A stretch of DNA of 64,000 nt from positions 35,426,867 to 35,490,866 of the forward strand of contig CAIIXF020000008.1 in NCBI GenBank assembly GCA_903813345.2, in the 5' to 3' direction. The notes beneath the pieces were generated by a model. It worked only from the letters and a program-made list of their open reading frames with translations. It ran no database searches and was not told the DNA's origin. Below, in pieces: positions 1 to 12,600 of this stretch (its first letter is position 1; each line of letters opens with the position of its first letter). The position numbers were made by a program, and so were the translations under genes. The stretch is from Owenia fusiformis (taxonomy: Eukaryota > Annelida > Polychaeta > Sabellida > Oweniidae).

Positions 1-132
1 TCTAATTCTACAAGGAAAATAACTGAAAACTACATGTAATATATTACTGATGTTTTCAAAGAAATAGTGACCTTTTTTGTAGCATTCTTCACATATATAT
101 TTGAATACGCTCCTATTTGGAACCAACAGGCT

Positions 133-618
133 TTATTTATAAACCTTGGTCTTCCTTGCCAGGAGGTGATACCCTAAGATCCACTCTAGCTTTGGGCATG
201 GCCCTTGATGTAATTGCAGTTGCATACATGAATATAGATCACATTTAGAATTGACATCATGCAGACTTAACAACAAAGGAATGTTTCGTAAAATGACCTT
301 TAATTTCTTATGATCTGATCTTAGCCATGGTAACGTATAAGGCAAATCTTCAAAAGTTGATGCAAAATGTGGAGTAACCAAAATTATTGGTTTTTGACGA
401 CTTATGACCTGATCAGAGTGCCGCCTATAAGGTTCCTTAGGAACTACCTTATCGTAATCAACAGGGGGCTCTGTTTTTGATCGTCCAATATCTTTCAATG
501 TGGGGTTTACATTTTTGAGAACAGGGCTACCATTGCAGGACTCAGTCTCTTCTTCAATATTGTTGTTAATACTCTTGCGAGAAGTTGGTGGAGTCATCGC
601 CTTTTTCAATTCGGCAAA
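133..618 (-). CDS. SMP-C2 gene, coding exon 18 (C-terminal tail)
   Basis: 486 bp ending in TAA, adding about 161 residues after C2C. The first half is polar and probably disordered (FAELKKAMTPPTSRKSINNN, then acidic EEETE). The second half is more structured (PYTLPWLRSDHKKLKVILR). I do not recognise it. The stop codon lies inside TATAAATAAAGC, so a canonical AATAAA overlaps the stop; another poly(A) site may lie below position 133, outside view. Acceptor TTTTATTTTAG, phase 0. Confidence 0.75.
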   Translation of the reverse strand, partial: FAELKKAMTPPTSRKSINNNIEEETESCNGSPVLKNVNPTLKDIGRSKTEPPVDYDKVVPKEPYRRHSDQVISRQKPIILVTPHFASTFEDLPYTLPWLRSDHKKLKVILRNIPLLLSLHDVNSKCDLYSCMQLQLHQGPCPKLEWILGYHLLARKTKVYK

Positions 619-3600
619 CTAAAATAAAAAAATAAAATATAAAAATAAAAAATTAACATATCCATCAGAGTTGTTCCATCTGACAGAATTAAATTAGTGA
701 ACAACTTGCACCTTTTTAATTTAAAGCGCAATTTATTCATTTTCTACATGAACTTTTCAAGATCCAGTTATTTTAAAAATGAAAATTTATATCAAAGTCT
801 AGTAATTGTGTTAGTAATATATCAAAAATCAGAAATATTTCACGGATTATCAATGATGGGAATAAAGCTATTAGCCTATTTAAATGTTAAGTTTTGAAAC
901 ATTTTAATAATTTATAATTTTTGTCCTTTAATTTCACTAGTTATGTGCCAAGCTTCCTCACTCTCCAGAGAGCTGTGAACAGTTAGCCCCTAATTGTTCA
1001 TAAATACAACGCAGACTTCTGACTGAACTGGGAATTGAGCCAGGGACCTCTTGCACTGAGAAGCACATATTTAACAATCAGACAATCTTACCACAGCATC
1101 CTCTCCTGCTGCATCAATCTCATCTTGGATGACTTTGAAACTCAGTAGAATCTCTCCCTTCTTTGTTTCTTGTAGAGTATGCCATTGTGGGCCATCCTGG
1201 TGTAATAAAGACATAAATCATACAGGCGTACAAAGACCGACCACCGACCTCCAAGCACCCAAGCGTGGATTTTGCACCAAAGCGTGGAGATTGGAGATTG
1301 TTTGGTCTTTTCTGCACAGCCTATATCATACTATTTTTTTATGTAAGCGTGGTAATGTTTGTGTTTTATTATATTTTCTATTTTATTTGTTACAACCTGT
1401 AGAATACTCTAGCAGCTACTTGAGAATCCATCACTTATTTTGGACCCAAGAGAATTTTTAATAACAAATTCATAATATGATCCCACATTTAGCCAAGTTT
1501 GATAGCAAGTGAACAATTGCACTTTAATGAAAATTAAGTGAATTTCATGTACTGGTCTTTTTATTTGTTCTGTAGTTATCTTATTACATGCTTCAGGAAC
1601 GGAAAATCAAACATTGTTAATGTAGTGGGACACCAATATTTCAATATTATGTTATCACAAAATTGCCCCTTTGTGCTGTATTCATTGTCTCTATTTATTT
1701 TAATTTCAAACCTTCCTTGAAATGTTGGTCCAAAAATGGCAAAAATCACTTAAAAAGTGCTCAGAATGGTGAAAAACTGCATGATTTTGAAATAAATTTT
1801 GGCCAGGGGGGGGGGCTATGTTTTTGTATCAGCTGAATTTAATTGGACATTAAGAAAACCAAATTTCTTATTAAAAGAGTAAACTTTGCAAAGTGCTTCT
1901 AAAAGGGTGTCCATACCTTCTTAGATTGCTCCTGTATATCTGCATATGTGAATTTAACACTTCCCATGAAGTCTCTTGTGATCAAAAAGTCCTTGTCCCA
2001 TACTTTCTGAAATAAAAAAGCAGATTTTTTAAAGTAAATAATTTTGTATCAAAACTTTTTAAATATTACATGATCCCACAGTCTCTGAAATGAAATACCC
2101 ATATTTTTTAAAGCAAATCATTTCATATCAAAATATGGTATTCATCACGTGATCAAAAAGCACTTGTCCAATAATTAATCTCTGAAAGGAAATAAGCATA
2201 TTCTTATAAGTAAATCATTTTTAATCAAAACATAGTGTTAATCAACTATCAAGTAAAAAAAAACAAAAAAAACTATCAAGTGGCCATGTTGAAAAATTCT
2301 CCTTGAGCAGAGATCCTACACCCATAAGGCATAAGATTTGAACAATTATTATATAATAGTCATTGCGAAACAGAGCCTCTTGTGGTTCCATGTGGCGCAA
2401 TACCTATTTGTTGACTTATCGGCACTTCCCTTTATATAATTATCAATAAGTATCAAATTAATTATTACTGTCTTACAACTGAGAAGCTCTGTGAGGAGAA
2501 ATGTGAATAACAACAATCATGTTTTTAGCTATGTCTCAAACATAACAGATAATTAGAACTTTGAATTCCTGTGATTATAATATTGACTTACATGTACATC
2601 TTCATCGTATAATTAAGCAGCCATAATAGTATGGAAACATGCAAACCTAATTTGCCAGTCTGGCAACATACCAACCTTTCATACCAATCTGGTATGAAAG
2701 AACTGACATGAGTGTTGCACTGAGACAAAATAACCTTTTGTATATAATACATGGACAAACACATTAACAAATCAAAATGATCAATTGAGTCTCAACAAGT
2801 GAAACTAGGTCATAGCAACGCCAAAGGGTAGCAAATCCCATCAAACAGTCATGGCTGCCATTTTTACTTCTTTTTCAGTTGTAGCAAAAATCGTAAAATA
2901 ACACACATAAAAATGGACAGTTTTATATATTGTGCCTAAATTACTGTAAAATTCACACTAAAATGGCTGCCATTTTTAAACGAGCAGCCATTTTTAAAAT
3001 CAGGTTTCAAGCAGATATTTGAATGAGGATATCGTGAATAAAGAACAACTGGTAAAAGAACTTTTCAGGATAAAGTTACATACTTGAACTAGACTCAGTT
3101 GGATAATGAGAGGCTTTTTCTATTAATAAGTTCATGATGATTAACAATATAAGTTGACAATGATGACTTTGAAGTTTAATTTGAACAGGTGCAGAAATAG
3201 GTATCAAGTATCCATTCACTAAAATTGTCAATAATATTGCAAAGATTTTTGTTACAAAAAGAATATAATCTGGAAAGTCCAATAACTTCGTTACAAAACG
3301 GCAATAATAAAACATACTAGAAAATATTTATGGCCTTAATTAAGCACTTGTATAAAGGACGATTCTCGGTTTGGAGAACGAAGTTCATCAATCTAAATTA
3401 GCATTATCCCTGCTTCGGACAAATTTGATTTTTTTACATAATATAGATTTGAATGTCTTCGTTTGAATAGTCATAATTTAATTTGGGTAATATTTCTAGA
3501 TTTTTCGCAAAAAAATATTCGCGCAGTACACTGATGAACTTCTTTCCCCAAATCGAGACTTGTATTTTATTGAATCGGTCAAATTGAGCGTTATCCCTGC

Positions 3601-6600
3601 TTCAGACCAATTTGTTATTTTTACATCTTGTAGATTTAAATGTCCTCTTTTGAATATTCATAGTTTAATTTGGGTAATATTTCTATATTTTTCATGAAAA
3701 AATTATTAGCCCAGGAGACTGTTCTCCAAACCGAGAATCGTCCTTTAACTTAAAATACAAGTACAATTCCGGTCATCAAATATCTCCCTTAGTTTTTGCG
3801 TAAATATGGCTAATTTTATAAATTAAAATGTTTTAAAAACTTGAATTTACTAAATAATTTTTCTCTCATAATACTTGACTTAGATTTCCAAAGATTCATT
3901 ATCATAATATTTAAGGTATTATCAATCATTTTTTGAGAGATTTTTGACGTAATTTTACATATAAATGTACAATCAAATCCATTTAGTTCTTTAGTATCAT
4001 TAATTGAAATTTATGAAATATGGCTTTTATTAGACTAGATACGTAGAAATAATCCTGTTTTGCGTCATTATACAAGATTAATGTATCAGTGTGAATTGTC
4101 ACTTTAATATATCTTCAAAATCAGAGTGTGTCTCTTTAAGAAATTGAATAATGATGTAACTCTACAAGGTAGGTATCAGTTAACATGTATTTAATACATA
4201 AGGCATGAAACAAGTTATTACATATTCAGATGTTCTCATGTTGGAGGGAGTATTCGCAATAAGGTATGTTTAAGTTATTCAATTGAATAACATTTATTTT
4301 CTATTTTTAACAGTGCAGAAATAAAAAGTTAGGATAAAAGAGTATGACTGAAATAATCAGATAATAAGAGTAACATTGATAGAAATTAATCTGGAAAGAT
4401 TAATTGAACTTAAGAGAAACTATTTATTGGTCTTAATTTCAAACCCCACATCAGCACTTTTAATAAGGTACAGTTTCTTTGTGTGTCATATCATTATGTG
4501 TGATTGTGGGGTTTGTTTGAAAACTTCGTTTATTCTCAACTTTGTCTACATCTTTCAGATTTGCACAAAAAGTCCAATTATGTACCTAGATAATTAGTTG
4601 AGGGTAAATCAATTCCCACAATGTATGAGAATTTTGAATATTCAGTGACCTTATTTCTAAAAGAACACAAATATAGGTCACTGAATTTCCCCTTTTTACA
4701 TGCATATCTACATGCACTTACTAACCCTCAACTAATAACAATCTAGGAATGTTTATGTACTCTTTGTGCAAATCTGAAAAATCAAATCTGTAGACCATGT
4801 AAGGAATGAGTTATGTGCTCCTGAAAATAACATGGACTTCAATTTAGGGAGCCATTGAACAGTATACGCAACTACCTAAAAAAGTTGTCAAATGAATATT
4901 ATTGTAATCCTTTGGACTTTATTCGGAAAAACATATTGTTTTAATGAAAAATTTCACATTTTTTCAGAAAATACTCCTGATCAAAAATATGACTGTTTAA
5001 AATGGCTTGCTGTGTATATGGACCATTTCTAAAAGAAAGACAAGTAAAACATATTTCTACAGTTTATAGTTATTTTAAATAGTTCCTCTTTAATTTATGA
5101 CTATCATTCCAGTTAAAAGCACACGCAGCACATGAGGCTTTCATTACCAACCAGGATACATGACAATTAACTGATATAATCCTAATTGATACAACAGTTA
5201 TACAACATATATACATGTACATATTGATCAAACAATTAATGGTGGCGCAATCAAGTAGAATAGAATCAAGAACAACAAGTTGAAGAGACCGAAATATGGA
5301 GTTGTCGGGATATAACGGAACTGTTATTTCTAAATATAATACAGTTTACGCAGAGAAGAATTTAATTACGCTGATATTCATGTTCCTAATGTTGATCATC
5401 GGGACACTCGGGAACTTGTTGGTGCTGATTGTGTACAACTTTAAAACAGCGAAAACAACAGCCAACTGCTTTAGTCAGACTCTCGCTGCCGTTGACTTCT
5501 TCAGTTGTCTACTGGTCCATCCCTTTATCATTGACAATTTAATCAACATGTACAACCAGATTGGTGCCATTTGTAAAATATTCACATTTCTGAACTACAC
5601 AAGTCTCGCTGTGCAAACATTTCTGCTGCTGTCTATAGCTATAGACAGATACTACGCTGTATGTCAACCTCTGATGTCGGTTAGAATACGAAAGAAAAGG
5701 ATGATTATTTTGATTTCAGTGTCAACCTTTGTAGGAACTGTCATCTGTTTACCAGTGATAGAGATTTATGGAATAAATACCACTGCTACTGTTGTTGGTG
5801 ATGTGCAATTTCATGGGCGAACATGCAGTACACAACTAAAACACAAAAGCAATGTTCTTGTTTCTATTTACAACTTATGTTTAATGATAGTTGTTTTTGT
5901 CACTTTTATAATTATGATGTTTTTGTATGGGAAAATAGCAAGAACTGCCTATTTGAGTTCAAGTCGAATTGGGAATTCTTCTAATATCAGAAATAAAAAT
6001 CAAACAAAAATATCGTTAAAAAAAGTTACAGCACAGATTCAGACATCACATTGTGATGGAGAGTCGTGTGATGAAGTTGTTGATCACAATTCAAAGCTTA
6101 AATTTACAGATGCTATTGACAAAGAGCTATCAGTTCATCTTGGAAATGGTGAAACGTCATCAACACAAGCTAAGGCAGAAACATCTTTAAAAACACATGA
6201 TGTGATGAAAGCCAATTCAACAACACTTGATGGGTCACAAAACGCTTTAGCAGCAGACAGCAAGATAAAGAACACTTTACCTAAACTTGATGGGTCACAA
6301 AACCCTTTATCAGTGCACAGCGAGACACAAAATCCTTTACCAACACTCGATGGGTCACAAAACCCTTTACCAGTACACGGCGAGACACAGAACCCTTTAC
6401 CTACACTTGATGGGTCACAAAACCCTTTATCAGTGCACAGCGAGACACAAAATCCTTTACCAACACTTGATGGGTCACAAAACCCTTTACCAGTACACGG
6501 CGAGACACAGAACCCTTTACCTACACTTGATGGGTCACAAAACCCTTTATCAGTGCACAGCGAGACACAAAATCCTTTACCAACACTTGATGGGTCACAA

Positions 6601-9600
6601 AATGCTTTAGCAGGACACAGCGAGATAAAGAACACTTTAACAACACTTGATGGGTCACAAAACGCTTTAGCAGGACACAGCGAGATAAAGAACACTTTAA
6701 CAACACTTGATGGGTCACAAAATGCTTTAGCAGGACACAGCGAGATAAAGAACACTTTAACAACACTTGATGGGTCACAAAATGCTTTAGCAGGACACAG
6801 CGAGATAAAGAACACTTTAACAACACTTGATGGGTCACAAAATGCTTTAGCAGGACACAGCGAGATAAAGAACACTTTAACAACACTTGATGGGTCACAA
6901 AATGCTTTAGCAGCACACAGTGACATAAAGAACACTTTAACAACACTTGATGGGTCACAAAATGCTTTAGCAGGACACAGCGAGATAAAGAACACTTTAA
7001 CAACACTTGATGGGTCACAAAATGCTTTAGCAGCACACAGTGACATAAAGAACACTTTAACAACACTTGATGGGTCACAAAATGCTTTAGCAGCACACAG
7101 TGACATAAAGAACACTTTAACAACACTTGATGGGTCACAAAACGCTTTAGCAGCACACAGTGACATAAAGAACACTTTAACAACACTTGATGGGTCACAA
7201 AATGCTTTAGCAGCACACAGTGACATAAAGAACACTTTACCTACACTTGATGGGTCACAAAATGCTTTAGCAGCACACAGTGACATAAAGAACACTTTAC
7301 CTACACTTGATGGGTCACAAAATGCTTTAGCAGCACACAGTGACATAAAGAACACTTTAACAACACTTGATGGGTCACAAAATGCTTTAGCAGCACACAG
7401 TGACATAAAGAACACTTTACCTACACTTGATGGGTCACAAAATGCTTTAGCAGCACACAGTGACATAAAGAACACTTTACCTACACTTGATGGGTCACAA
7501 AACCCTTTATCAGTACACGGCGAGACACAAAACCCTTTACCAACACTTGATGGGTCACAAAACCCTTTACCAGTACATGGCGAGATAAAGAAACATTTAC
7601 CAACACTTGATGAAAGTTCAACCCCTTTTCAAAAACATGACACACAAATCCAATTCAAGGCAAGTGATGATATACAGATAGTTAATGTAAATTTTGACCC
7701 CAAAAATATTAGAAACATTCCTGCAGAAAATGAAAGGTCCAAATCTAGACAAATTAAGGACCCGAGAACTACTGAAAATGAAATAACCACAAATACAACA
7801 TCCAATATTAAAAACAGTGGTTTGAAAGCTACAAAAATATTATTTTTAGTTACTGCGATATTTCTACTTTCGTGGATTCCATATTGGGTTATTACAATAG
7901 GAGAATTGACCAATGACGAATCGTGGCACAAAAAGACAGAACTTGAATCGCCATTGCAGACTTTACTCTGTCGTTTTCTTCACCTAAACAATGCCATAAA
8001 TCCAATATTATATACAGTTGGACACAGGCATTTTGTGCTTGATTGCAAAGTATGCTTCAGGAAAATTAAAAGTTTCTTATTGTAGAATAGTGTAAGTCAT
8101 AAACAAGGGATTAACATGCAAAATGCTACCACCTGCCACTTGTTACAGATGCCAACCGCTGACTGCCGAATGCCAAACACAGTCCACAAAAAGTTTGAGA
8201 CTATAACAATGTGTCTCTTATGGAGGTGACAGAAACAATTTTATGATTTAAGAAGAATACTTTGTTTCTTTATACAGATGTATTTGATTGTAAAAACAGT
8301 TGCAGGAAAATGTGAGTAATAGTAATATACTGTATATAGTAAAACCTGTACATAGAATAGAACACCTCTGTAAATGGAACAACTTTAATTTTTCAAGTCA
8401 TGTTACCCATTTATTTAATTCAAAACGATCCTCTGTTCATATTGGATATTGGAGGACTTTTTGTACAGATGTGTTCTACTTAATTATAGAGGTTTTATGG
8501 TAAATTTGGACACTGCTAAAAATAATTAGGAGCCAGTTAAATGATGGATAAGCAAAGTAAGCAAAGATGTTTGTGTAGGAATTGAAAAGGCAACATTACA
8601 TAGGGGTTCCCTCATTTCACAAGGTTGTAAATCCAACTTTACTTAATATCAAGTACATGACCAAATCTCAATTACAAAAATGCTTTTAAAAATATTGTTT
8701 ATTATTCAGATATATTGTTGTACTTGGTGTTGTATTTCAATTGGTTGTAAATACAGCTAAATTGTATATAATGGTTATGTAATAGAAGGTTTTAGATTTA
8801 AGGTTCCAAGGCTGCTCCACTTGTTTCACTATTTTTTAACACGTAAGCAATATCATGATATACTACCGAATGTTAATTACAAATTTTAGTGAATTAAAGT
8901 TCTATTTAATCAAACATTTTAACAATATACTTCTTCCATGGTTTCAAAAAAGTTTCAAGGCATCTGCCATTTGTTGCAGATGTCAAGCTTGTAGTGATGA
9001 GATAAAAATTAAGTAAAAATTAGAGTGAAAATTCATATCTTTTGTATCTCAATGGATATGGGAAGTAATAAAAAATGTAAGTTGATTTCATGATGATAAT
9101 TTTGAAATGCTTAATACACCTAATCATATAGATCAATGTAGAAAATATCAAGCTACATGACTGATACGTGAACTGGTGCAATTAATAATAATATGTACAT
9201 AACGATAATATTATGATATACATGTAATGTATTATAGAGTACTTGATAACCTGTCATCAATTTCCTAATTGCTATGTTAGTGTAAGTGTATGCTACAGAA
9301 TACCTGTAACAATAATTAACGTGATGTATATCACGCCTACCTGATTTTACTATTCTATCTATGCTTGCGTGTGTGAAATTGGATTTTTGAAACTAAAAAA
9401 ACGGCAACTCTAAGGAGTAGTAACTTCCACCAAAGAAACATATTTGATAAATACCTTGTCGTTTGACACTTGAGCAGAGTCCTATGTCCCTTGAGGATCA
9501 AGCTATACAATTTGAACCAAATCTGTCAACTGGTATTTGAATTATCGTTCTTGAAAATGGTGGCTATTTGAAATAATCGACCATATTTAAAATGCCTTTT

Positions 9601-12600
9601 TTAGTAGAGGTCTTTTGCCCATAAAATATTAGCCAATGAAATTCCATGAATTCTTAATGATTCAATGTCAATGTGGTATTTGATGTCAATGTGGTATTTG
9701 TGTTATCAGTTTACAAAAAATTGTGACCATTTGAATTCAGTGACTATCTTGAAAATATCTTCTTGAGCAAATCCTATTTGTCCAGGCATCAGCATATTAA
9801 ATTTGAACCAAATCTGTCAACTGGTATGTGACTCATAAAAGAAAAGATAACATTTCTTAGGAAAAATGGCAGCCATTTTGAATTGAGTGACCATATCTAA
9901 AATTTTGCTTGAGCAAAGATCCTACACACATAAGCCTGTAAAATTTGAACCAAATCTGTCACTGGTATTCGAGTAATTACCCAAACAGTCTGAAGGACAG
10001 ACAACTGAATTAACAACTTCTCTATATCCCGCCCAAACTTCGTTAAGTGGGATAATTATTTTATGTTTAGTGAGTCATTGAAGCTTATTAAGGTGCGTCA
10101 GGTCATACTAAATCTTATTTAATAGCATTTAACAATAAATGTGATATAAATTTTTCTAAAGCTTGACTTTACAATTAATGATTCTTTTTATATTCAACAA
10201 TATTAGAGTGTTTATCCTGGTTTAATTCTGAAATTTCATTGGTTAACAATTCCCTTGAACTTCTGAACATCCACATAAAATAAAAAAAAGCACAAATAAT
10301 AAAAAACAGCCCATTTATAAAATACACTATAAATATGTTTATTCCTTTCCATTTCTCTTTAAATGTGAATAATATTTTTATCTAATTTACTATTTTCATG
10401 GTTATTCATTCATTTAATGTCAAAATTCTTTGTCATACATCTCTCTACTTGCCTTTTTAATGAATAAAACCATAAATGCTTAGTTATCTTATCAACGGTT
10501 TAACCCAGACTCTTAGGTATTTATACTGATTAAAAGATACATACTGCGCAATAGATTTTTAACTTTAGGACTTGGAAAGATTTGGACCTCAGAGAATATT
10601 CTTAATATACAAACAATTAAAATTACTACTTAAAACATTTGCAGTTGTTCAGCAGTTTGAACGTAGAATTTTAATTCTGAAGATTGGAATACATGTACGA
10701 GTCGACATTTAGACAATCTACATGTAATGACAATATAATAAACTTTTTTTCATTTGTTAATAATGAGAACAAACCTGAGCTATTGAACTGTAAGACAAAC
10801 AGATAATGATGTCATAAGGAGTCTTTTATATCAATGATGATGATATGATCAAGTGATGATGCATTTCTAGAGAGGGAAATTATTAAACATCATAAAAGAG
10901 ATAGAGTGCATAGTCCAGATACACTAAACAATCAGCACTGAAAAATAAAAGCATTTGCAAGTCAAACTGTTATACTTAAACTTAAACAGACAACTGGAGT
11001 CAATAAAGGGTCTATAATATCAGTGAGAAAAGTGATAATGCATTTCTAGTGAGGGAAATTATTACACATCATCTAGGAGATGAGTGCATAGTCCAGAGAC
11101 ACTGAACAATCAGCACCGATGAATAAAAGCATTTGCAAGTCAAACTGTTATACTTAAACTTTAACAGACAACTGGAAACAACAGACAATAGCGTCTACAC
11201 TAACTATTGATACATTTTATTCCCAAGCAATCAACATTTCAGTTAAACTCTAAGAAGCACTGGGTGAAGCTATCTGGAATATACCATTGATTCCCTCTAT
11301 ACATACAATCTGACTTGCTAGGTTTTTTACTACTGACCAAGCATCTTAAGGAATATATGATACAATATAAAACATCGAGGAATATAGGAATTGGCCCGAG
11401 TGACTCAAATGACATACTTCAATTTATCAAGATGTAACTTGGATTTTGGGTGTGAACAGTGCATATGATAATAGGGACTTCTTGCAAGATTGAATTCATA
11501 TGCTATATATTTAAAATATAGACATATTATAGCCCAAAATTTAAAGAGTAAAGTATCCATATTTATATAGATGAATCAAATGAAATTTAAATCAAATTAA
11601 AATAGTCCCAATTTACATGAACAAATATTCTTTGACTACCTAAAGAGATAAAGAAGCCAATGCAAGTTTGAAATAAATTTTGTGCACTGTGAGACAGCAT
11701 GGATCAAGCCACTGAGAGAAAAATACAGCAGTTATTGGCAGGCCTAGTATTATGCACTGGAATTTCAAAACCATACCTCTCTGCAATCAATTCTATATAT
11801 ATTTACATTGAAATAAACTGGGAACTATTTCGAACAATAGATCCCACTTTTAAATTCATTTTATATTTTTCATTCCTTTCCCTTCATCTAATATTGCAAG
11901 CATTTATATTGAATTTCTTGTTCTTCAATTACCATCCAGGCTATTTGATATTTTGGCTTCTCATTATGTTGATGGATCTACTAGTTAATTATTATTTCTC
12001 AGTTCTAGGTATTGAAAAACTTCTCAATTATGCGGAATACAACAAATTTTATTTACTCTTTCATACATTAGTTCTGGTAAGTGCCTCTATTTCCCATTAT
12101 CATCATTGCTACCCTGATGGGAAGATAATATCCCATGTTCTCTTTATTCTATGTATTACACTTTACATATGCATGCTAAAAATGCATAAAGACACCAACA
12201 CTGGGAGAAAAATACAGATGTTTCAATCTGACCTACTCTGGTAACTTAACAGTGAATGAAAGAATAAGCTTCATGAATCGAATCAACATGACTGAAATTT
12301 GTCACTTTGAAATAAAATTTACGGTACCCATTCTTGTTTCTACTCAGACCTCCCTTGTCCTATAACCCAACCAAATGGCAATATATGCTTGGTTATGTTT
12401 GAAGAGGATCAAATAAGTCACTGATGGAGACTGTTTCTCAAAGAGCAAAATGATGTACCAATATCATCTTCTAATTATGGATTTTTGAGGTCAATTTTTC
12501 TGAATATGTTATGAAGTAGGCTATTGATCAAAAATTGCATAAATATGTAAAAAAAATGTGTAAATGAAAATGTTTAAATGTTAACTAATTGTTGAATTTT

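Noticed and set aside
6135-7475. 446-codon minus-strand frame over the GPCR repeats, and shorter frames at 6,287-6,610 and 6,521-7,216
   Set aside because: A 60-bp period keeps any stop-free frame open on either strand; these are shadows of the coding repeat, and only the plus-strand frame has transmembrane domains on both sides.
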